Shown piece after piece: positions 58,797-64,000 of a stretch of DNA of 64,000 nt. The translations under genes were made by a program, and so were the position numbers. This DNA comes from Garcia nutans. Lineage: Eukaryota; Streptophyta; Magnoliopsida; Malpighiales; Euphorbiaceae. The notes under the pieces are model-generated. The model saw only the letters and a list, made by a program, of their open reading frames with translations, did not search any database and was not told the origin of the DNA. The stretch covers positions 25,996,001 through 26,060,000 of the forward strand of contig CANTUV010000024.1 of assembly GCA_947685225.1 (NCBI GenBank), written 5' to 3'. Every line of letters begins with the position of its first letter. The first letter of the stretch is position 1.

Positions 58797-61228
58797 CAGA
58801 CCTTTTATCAGTTGAGGATTCTAGCTTAACTGGTTGTTCCATTCTTTTGTTCTTCCTTTTACAAAAATTTAGCTATTTTTAGTTGGCCCTCATATCTTCT
58901 CCTTGCCCCCTTCGTGGTGAAATATTTACAAGTGAGTTTGAAAATGTTTGGTATATAAACTTAAAAAAAAAATTGAAAAGGAGAAACTTTGCCCCCTGTG
59001 TAGGCTCAAACCAAAGATTATTTTCCATGCATGCTTTGATTGATGTTTTTTTGTCTAGTTCTTCGCATAAGTAAGCATTTCTTCTCTTTTCAAAATTACT
59101 CGATCTTTCTCAAGCAATGGGCTTTCCATGCCCCTCTGATTTGATATCTTCTTTTTATTCTTTACTTCACAGAGTGTTTCCTAATCACTTTGACAAAGAA
59201 TAGATAATACAAGAAAAAAAATGCCGTGTGATATGCTCATCTATGCATGATATGCATGAGTAATACTTACAGTGGTTCCATCAACTCGTAGATCGAGGTG
59301 ATCAGCAGAGATGTTCATTCAGGTCTTGCATTGGAATGACACAATGCTTCACATTTATGGCTTCTATCTTCAAGATGTTGAAAATATGAATAATGGAGGC
59401 CCCAAACAGTAGAGAAACATCCATATTAAATTATGATTTAGCATGTTAGTTGGTAGTTTCTTCATGACCTTGCCAGTAATCATTTTCTTTGCCCAATGTG
59501 TCCTTTGGAGGTTCAATGATTCGACATACTTCCCTTAAATTGAAGGCTTTGTAAATTTTTTTTCCTAAATTTTTTTGAATTTTGATTTTAAAATCAAATG
59601 TTGGCTTTACCAAATTAATGTCAATGTACCTCAGGACTTGATTTTTCAAATTAACATATCTATAACATGACAACCCTAGTTACCATACTAAACTCAAAAA
59701 TTATTTCTATTTAAGAAAGAACTATTGCACTTAAGATAGGCACATACACATTACTTGGCCAAAGGTCTCATTGAGTTTAAATATTGTCTATCTCATATGC
59801 ATGCTTATTCAAACTATCTCCACTAATAAACTCTACATATCAAGAGAGATCAACAAGTCTTTAATAGGCTTGAAATGGGGTCTATAAGGGATATGGGTTA
59901 AATGAAGGCCATTTGTAAGTTGGAGCTGATGTGACACAATGGACAAACCTTCACACTACAACTTTCTTATTTGAACTTTAGGCAACTGGGAGCAATCTTG
60001 CTAGACTCCAAGTTCCTTCTATCTTCATGGCATTAATCTAGATCTTGATTAGGACAGTCTTTGCCCTTGCAAAAAGTTTGGTACCCAAATTCTTTTCTTT
60101 TCTTCTTCTCCCTTTTCTTTATTTTTCTTTTTCTTACTCTTCTCTTTCTTTGAGCATTTTATCATTTTGTCCTTCTTCCTTGCAGGACTATTAAGTATAG
60201 AACTTTCAAGAACTGGATGGTCTTTCTCCTTTTCCTCTAATTTTGATTAAATCTTTGGTTGGGTTAGACCACTTCAAGTCAATCTGTCCTTATAAACCAA
60301 ATGGAAACCTTTTGCTGCTTTAGATAAAAGAGAACACAGTTGGCTTTCTTAACCGCCTTTTTGGGTATTTTCAATTTTTTCCTCTTCTTTTTTTCTCTTT
60401 TTTCTTTTCTTTTTTTTCCTCTTTTTTTTCTTTTTTCTTTTTTTTTGTTTTTTAGGTTCTAGCTCTAATAGAGTTGTCTTGTTTGAGTTCTCTTATTTGT
60501 ACCAAATTGTATTTTCTAATAATGGATGAGTGGAGTGGTATTAATATGCTTCAGTCTTGACTTGATTTGTGATATTTGGTCTAATTCAGTTGAACTTCAA
60601 CTACCCTTATGGTCTTGAAAACTTCAACTATCTTCATGGTCTTGAATATTTATTCATTTCTTTGATCTTCTTGCCTCTTCATCTTAGTGATCATAAGACT
60701 TGTCAAAAGTATCACAATAGCTTAGGGTAGGTTGTTGAGGTTATATACCAATGAAAAGAAAGCTAAAACTTTATGAAGACTCAAAGGGACAACTAGGGAT
60801 TGATATTTAATTGGGTGGATACTAGTTGATGGCTCGTCAAACAATACCTAGATCATCTCAATCTTAAAATAAGCAAAGTTCAATTTCACCTTGAAAGTCT
60901 ATCAAAGCATGTTCTAAGACTGACTAGGACCTAGACAAAGGTAATTATACAGGAGCCCACTCTAAGTAAGCATACACAACTCAATGCTATAGAGCAATTC
61001 CCTCACCTAGTAAAGTCATTCAAGTCATGATGCCTAGATACATTAATTTATATGTATCAAGCTAGATTCCTCATTGGTTGAGCACCAAAATGAGCAAAGA
61101 CTAACAAAAATTTTAATGAAAGTAATTTATTCAAAAAACTTTAAATTTGAAAAACACGATTGTTCCAGTTAAATATTAAAGAAAGTAAAATTGAAAAGTA
61201 ACATTCAAGCTAAGGAAAGTTTGTTGAG

Positions 61229-62617
61229 TTAAGCTTCTTTTCCTTTCACATATTTAATTTTCCCATCTTGAAAGGATGATAAAACAAAATCTTCTTCCAA
61301 TCCTTTTCCAACCATGAAGGTTGCTGGTGGTGGCACCCTGTTGAACCTTGGAAATGGATTACCTTTGTTATTGGGCTTATCCGGCTCAGGCAACTTGCCA
61401 TTATCAATTAAATTTTGGATCTCATGCTTCAACTTCATACAATTATCTGTTTTGTGTCCAGGCATTTGATGGAACTGGCAAAATGCATTAGTATCAAAGT
61501 TAGGCGGAAAAGGATTAGGTAAAGGACAAGGAGTCAAGGGTTGTAACAATCCCTTCTTTTGTACCTTATTGAGAACCCAAGACAGCAGCTTCCCTAATTC
61601 TGAAAACTGCCTCATTCCTCCTTGACTAGTCACATTAACGTCAGCTTCCTTTTGTGTACTTTGATTACTAGGCTGATAATTTCCTTTCTCATTCCTTCTT
61701 GCCGAAAAGCGATTCTTCTTTCTTTCCCACTCTTCAATTTGTAGACTAGCTTGGAGAAGATCTTTAACGTCCCTTATAAGGGTGTGAGATAGTCTTCCAC
61801 GGAGGTTGGGCAGGACACCTCTGACGATCATCCTTATTTGATCAGACTCATCGGCCCTCTTCCTGAGCAAAGCGGCCTTATTTCTCCATCTTTTCACATA
61901 GTCCACAAAATTTTTGTTTGGCCTTTATTTAATGGACTCCACTTCCATTAAGGTAACTTCCATTTCAACATTATATTGATATTGTTGGAAGAAGACCTTG
62001 TATAACAGATCCCAACTCTTTTGTCTTCCTTCTTATGAGGTATTGAACCAATTTTGGATAATAGGTTCCAATGAGAGTATGAAGTACCTTAGAGTTTGAG
62101 CCTTAGTAACTCGGGCGAATTGCATGGCAGTGATATATTGCATCACATGGAGGTGAGGATTTTCGATTCCATCAAACTTTGCAAAGGAAGGCATCTTGAA
62201 CTTATAAGGGACCTCCTCATCTTGTTTAAATAGTTTGTCAATCTTAGACATCTCTTCGGTTTTCAGCTTCTTCTCAAGTTTCTTTTCTAAATCAATAATC
62301 ATCTTCTTAACATCAGATGTCTCGGTCTTTTCAACAGTTATCTTCTCAACAACCTTTAGCTCCTTTTTATCTTGAGGATCTTGGAAGTATTGAGCCCAAT
62401 TGTCATCATCATCAATGATCACCTTATCATCATCAAAAGCCATTTCACCAACTTTAGCCTTCCCCTTGTCTTTCTTGGTGCTAGCAGATGCTTTGACATT
62501 GTTTCCTAAAATTGCAACTAATTGGTTCTTCACAGTCTCAGCCAGGGCCTCCTTTATTTCTTCCATCTTAGCCTTGAGGGCGTCATCCATCATTCTTTGA
62601 ATTTGTTCGGGTTCCAT
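61229..62617 (-). pseudogene. Family C gag, copy 3
   Basis: MEPEQIQRMMDDALKAKMEE opens the frame at 62617. It has the same layout as 42390-43930: acidic/coiled N-terminus, FKMPSFAKFDGIENPH, LRYFILSLEPIIQNWFNTS, then TAA (about 62033) and another TAA before RPNKNFVDYVKRW (about 61926), then open to KYVKGKEA at 61229. The zinc variant CQFHQMPGHKTDNC is intact (C, H, H, C). All pieces share one frame, so only two nonsense codons separate it from a full gag. It keeps the Trp that is TAG in the plus-strand copy. Confidence 0.88.
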
Positions 62618-63749
62618 TTCTTTTGGTGAGCAAGCAATTGAGTTGCTACTAGATTCTTCATCTTCGGCGTAGGTCAGATTATCGTAAGCTTTTTAACTGT
62701 CGAAATCTAGTGCTGTGAGCCAGAAAGGATCAATGATATGAGGATCAAATGTACGTATGCATGTGTGTAAAAAAATCAACAAAGATAAGTAGAATGCCCC
62801 TTCCAACCTTATAACATCCACACATGAATGGCGAGTCTCTTTTCCTAGGTATATGGTTAACAAAATACCAACATGGGGTATCTTGTTTTTTGAATAATTC
62901 CCTCGGACGTTTCAACCAATAGTTATATTTTTGAAAATGGAAATCAGTTCATGATAATTCCCATTAATTAGGTTTTAATCCAACAAAAGTAGCTTTTATG
63001 CTATATTAAAAGTAAATTAAGAGGTTTATTATAAATAGATTTCTTAGTTGAAAAAGAAACTAATGATTCATGCCAAAAACAAGCCCATGATTAATAACTC
63101 TTAGTATAAACTATGCTCACAATTGATTTTTGATATTTCCATAATTGACCTAAATAATTTGTAAGCACTTTCAAAGGTTGGATGAAAATAATTTTATTTC
63201 TAAGCCCATTGTAAAATGATTTTAGAAAAAATGGAGTTTGGGCTTTGTATTTTAGTCACGAGAAAAGAATTTTTGATTTGTTTTTTAGAAAAGTTTTACA
63301 TTGAAAAGTTTTGAAAATTGCTTTGGTCTTTTTGATTTGAAAGAAAAATTCATTTTTCTCTTACAATGTACTTAAGTCATATTAGAAAAATAACAAACCA
63401 AATAAGCTATTATTTAAACCAAGATAAATTAACCATAGTAAAATAACATGCATTTGGGGTAAAAACCTAAGGAAAGTAACTAGGCCAATTACATGAGCTT
63501 TAGTCTTTGGGTTAAAAGGCTTAGGTTCCCATAGCAAGTATATACTAAATGGTATGAGGCTATGAGTGGTTATGCCATGCTCGATCTCCATACCTTGAGT
63601 GAAAGTATGGTATCCCTTATATAACACAACATGGGAAACATGAGCGTCCTAACTCATGCACATAATGCAATCTAATATGATGCAATGGATAATATCATGA
63701 TAAGAAAGAATAGAATAATATAAAGACCAACGGAATCAACTTCTCTTAT

Positions 63750-63767
63750 CCCCAGTGGAGTCGTCAC
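63750..63767 (-). other. Primer binding site of copy 3
   Basis: Minus strand AGTGACGACTCCACTGGGG, one to two changes from the TGGCGACTCC form of the other copies. The LTR end (63770 onward) follows. Confidence 0.65.
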
Positions 63768-64000
63768 TATGAGCGGGGATTTTCGCCCCCACTCCCGGTG
63801 GAATAATTCTTGCGACTTCGGCACTGTTTAGGCTCGGGGCCTTAGAGAGCACGGACCTAAGCCCAGAGAAAATGGAGTCGCCACTTGGATGGGCCGGGAA
63901 AAAAAAAGATGTGGATGACTCGATTCCTAAGGAATCCAAACCCCCTAATGGGTTTGGAAAGTTAGGTACGTGTGGGGAAGGTGAGAACTGGCCCAACACC

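Larger units (their letters stand above)
57626..64000 (-). mobile_element. Family C copy 3, minus strand
   Basis: Reading leftward from the window edge: LTR end (63770-64000, cut by the window), primer site (63750-63767), leader with leader ORF, gag (62617-61229), conserved non-coding region with polypurine runs (plus-strand pyrimidine at about 60360-60455), minisatellite (58796-57716), polypurine tract (57635-57650) and a few bases of TATAG-type LTR start. The 3' LTR proper is missing. It confirms the gag-only structure of the family. Confidence 0.85.

Noticed and set aside
57716..58842. Several 78-119 codon frames with repeated LIWVLGPEI or GPSTQIKS words, both strands
   Set aside because: They result from translating the 20/31 bp minisatellite; open on both strands and not protein-like.

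Overview
The window looks like a gene-poor, AT-rich heterochromatic stretch of a flowering-plant (probably eudicot) nuclear genome. The evidence is entirely retrotransposon-based: Athila, chromovirus (Tekay/Del-like) and Tat-type Ty3/gypsy elements, plant-type primer binding sites, and a relic of a plant DUF7745 domain gene. I find no intact cellular gene, no rRNA or tRNA gene and no CRISPR. All lineage calls are made from recognised protein motifs, not from a search.

Layout. 1-3.5 kb: decayed multi-exon coding remnants, one unrecognised and one DUF7745-like, with a ~50 bp repeat. 3.5-25.5 kb: a three-level nest. A Tat-type integrase gene on the minus strand (pieces at about 3640-3947 and 24938-25510) is split by a minus-strand Athila element (3948-24937, 5 bp target duplication TGTGT). 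The integrase of that Athila element is in turn split by a plus-strand chromovirus (9817-18349, target duplication TTGTG). Both duplications can be read directly, and removing each insertion puts the host reading frame back in register. 25.5-29.66 kb: a rearranged, truncated minus-strand copy of a gag-only Tat-type family, here called family C. 29.66-49.63 kb: a plus-strand family C element with both LTRs, a gag and no polymerase. Its leader holds a 9.6 kb tandem of a non-coding chromovirus derivative (32257-41836, LARD-A). 49.63-50.0 kb: a second family C leader directly after the 3' LTR. 50.0-55.4 kb: a second non-coding element (LARD-D) truncated in both LTRs. 55.4-57.6 kb: further LTR-like repeat pieces. 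57.6-64.0 kb: a third family C copy, minus strand, running off the window.

How the parts relate. Almost every element is defective in a different way. The chromovirus lacks gag, family C has gag without pol, the LARDs have only LTRs, priming site and polypurine tract, and the Athila element has nonsense codons, a frameshift and an altered reverse transcriptase catalytic motif. LARD-A has LTR termini and a 3' end matching the chromovirus, so it is probably a parasite of that family.

The most interesting signal is not a gene. A GC-rich hairpin module (arms GGGACACGGCCA and TGGCCGTGTCCC around a 6 nt loop, with conserved flanks) occurs in clusters in the LTRs of the Athila element and of the chromovirus and its LARD, and also inside the Athila element between integrase and the env-position gene. 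Family C LTRs carry a different palindrome cluster built on CATGTCGACC, and a related LTR carries a 35 bp near-perfect palindrome. Several unrelated LTR families in one locus therefore hold clustered inverted repeats within otherwise AT-rich DNA.
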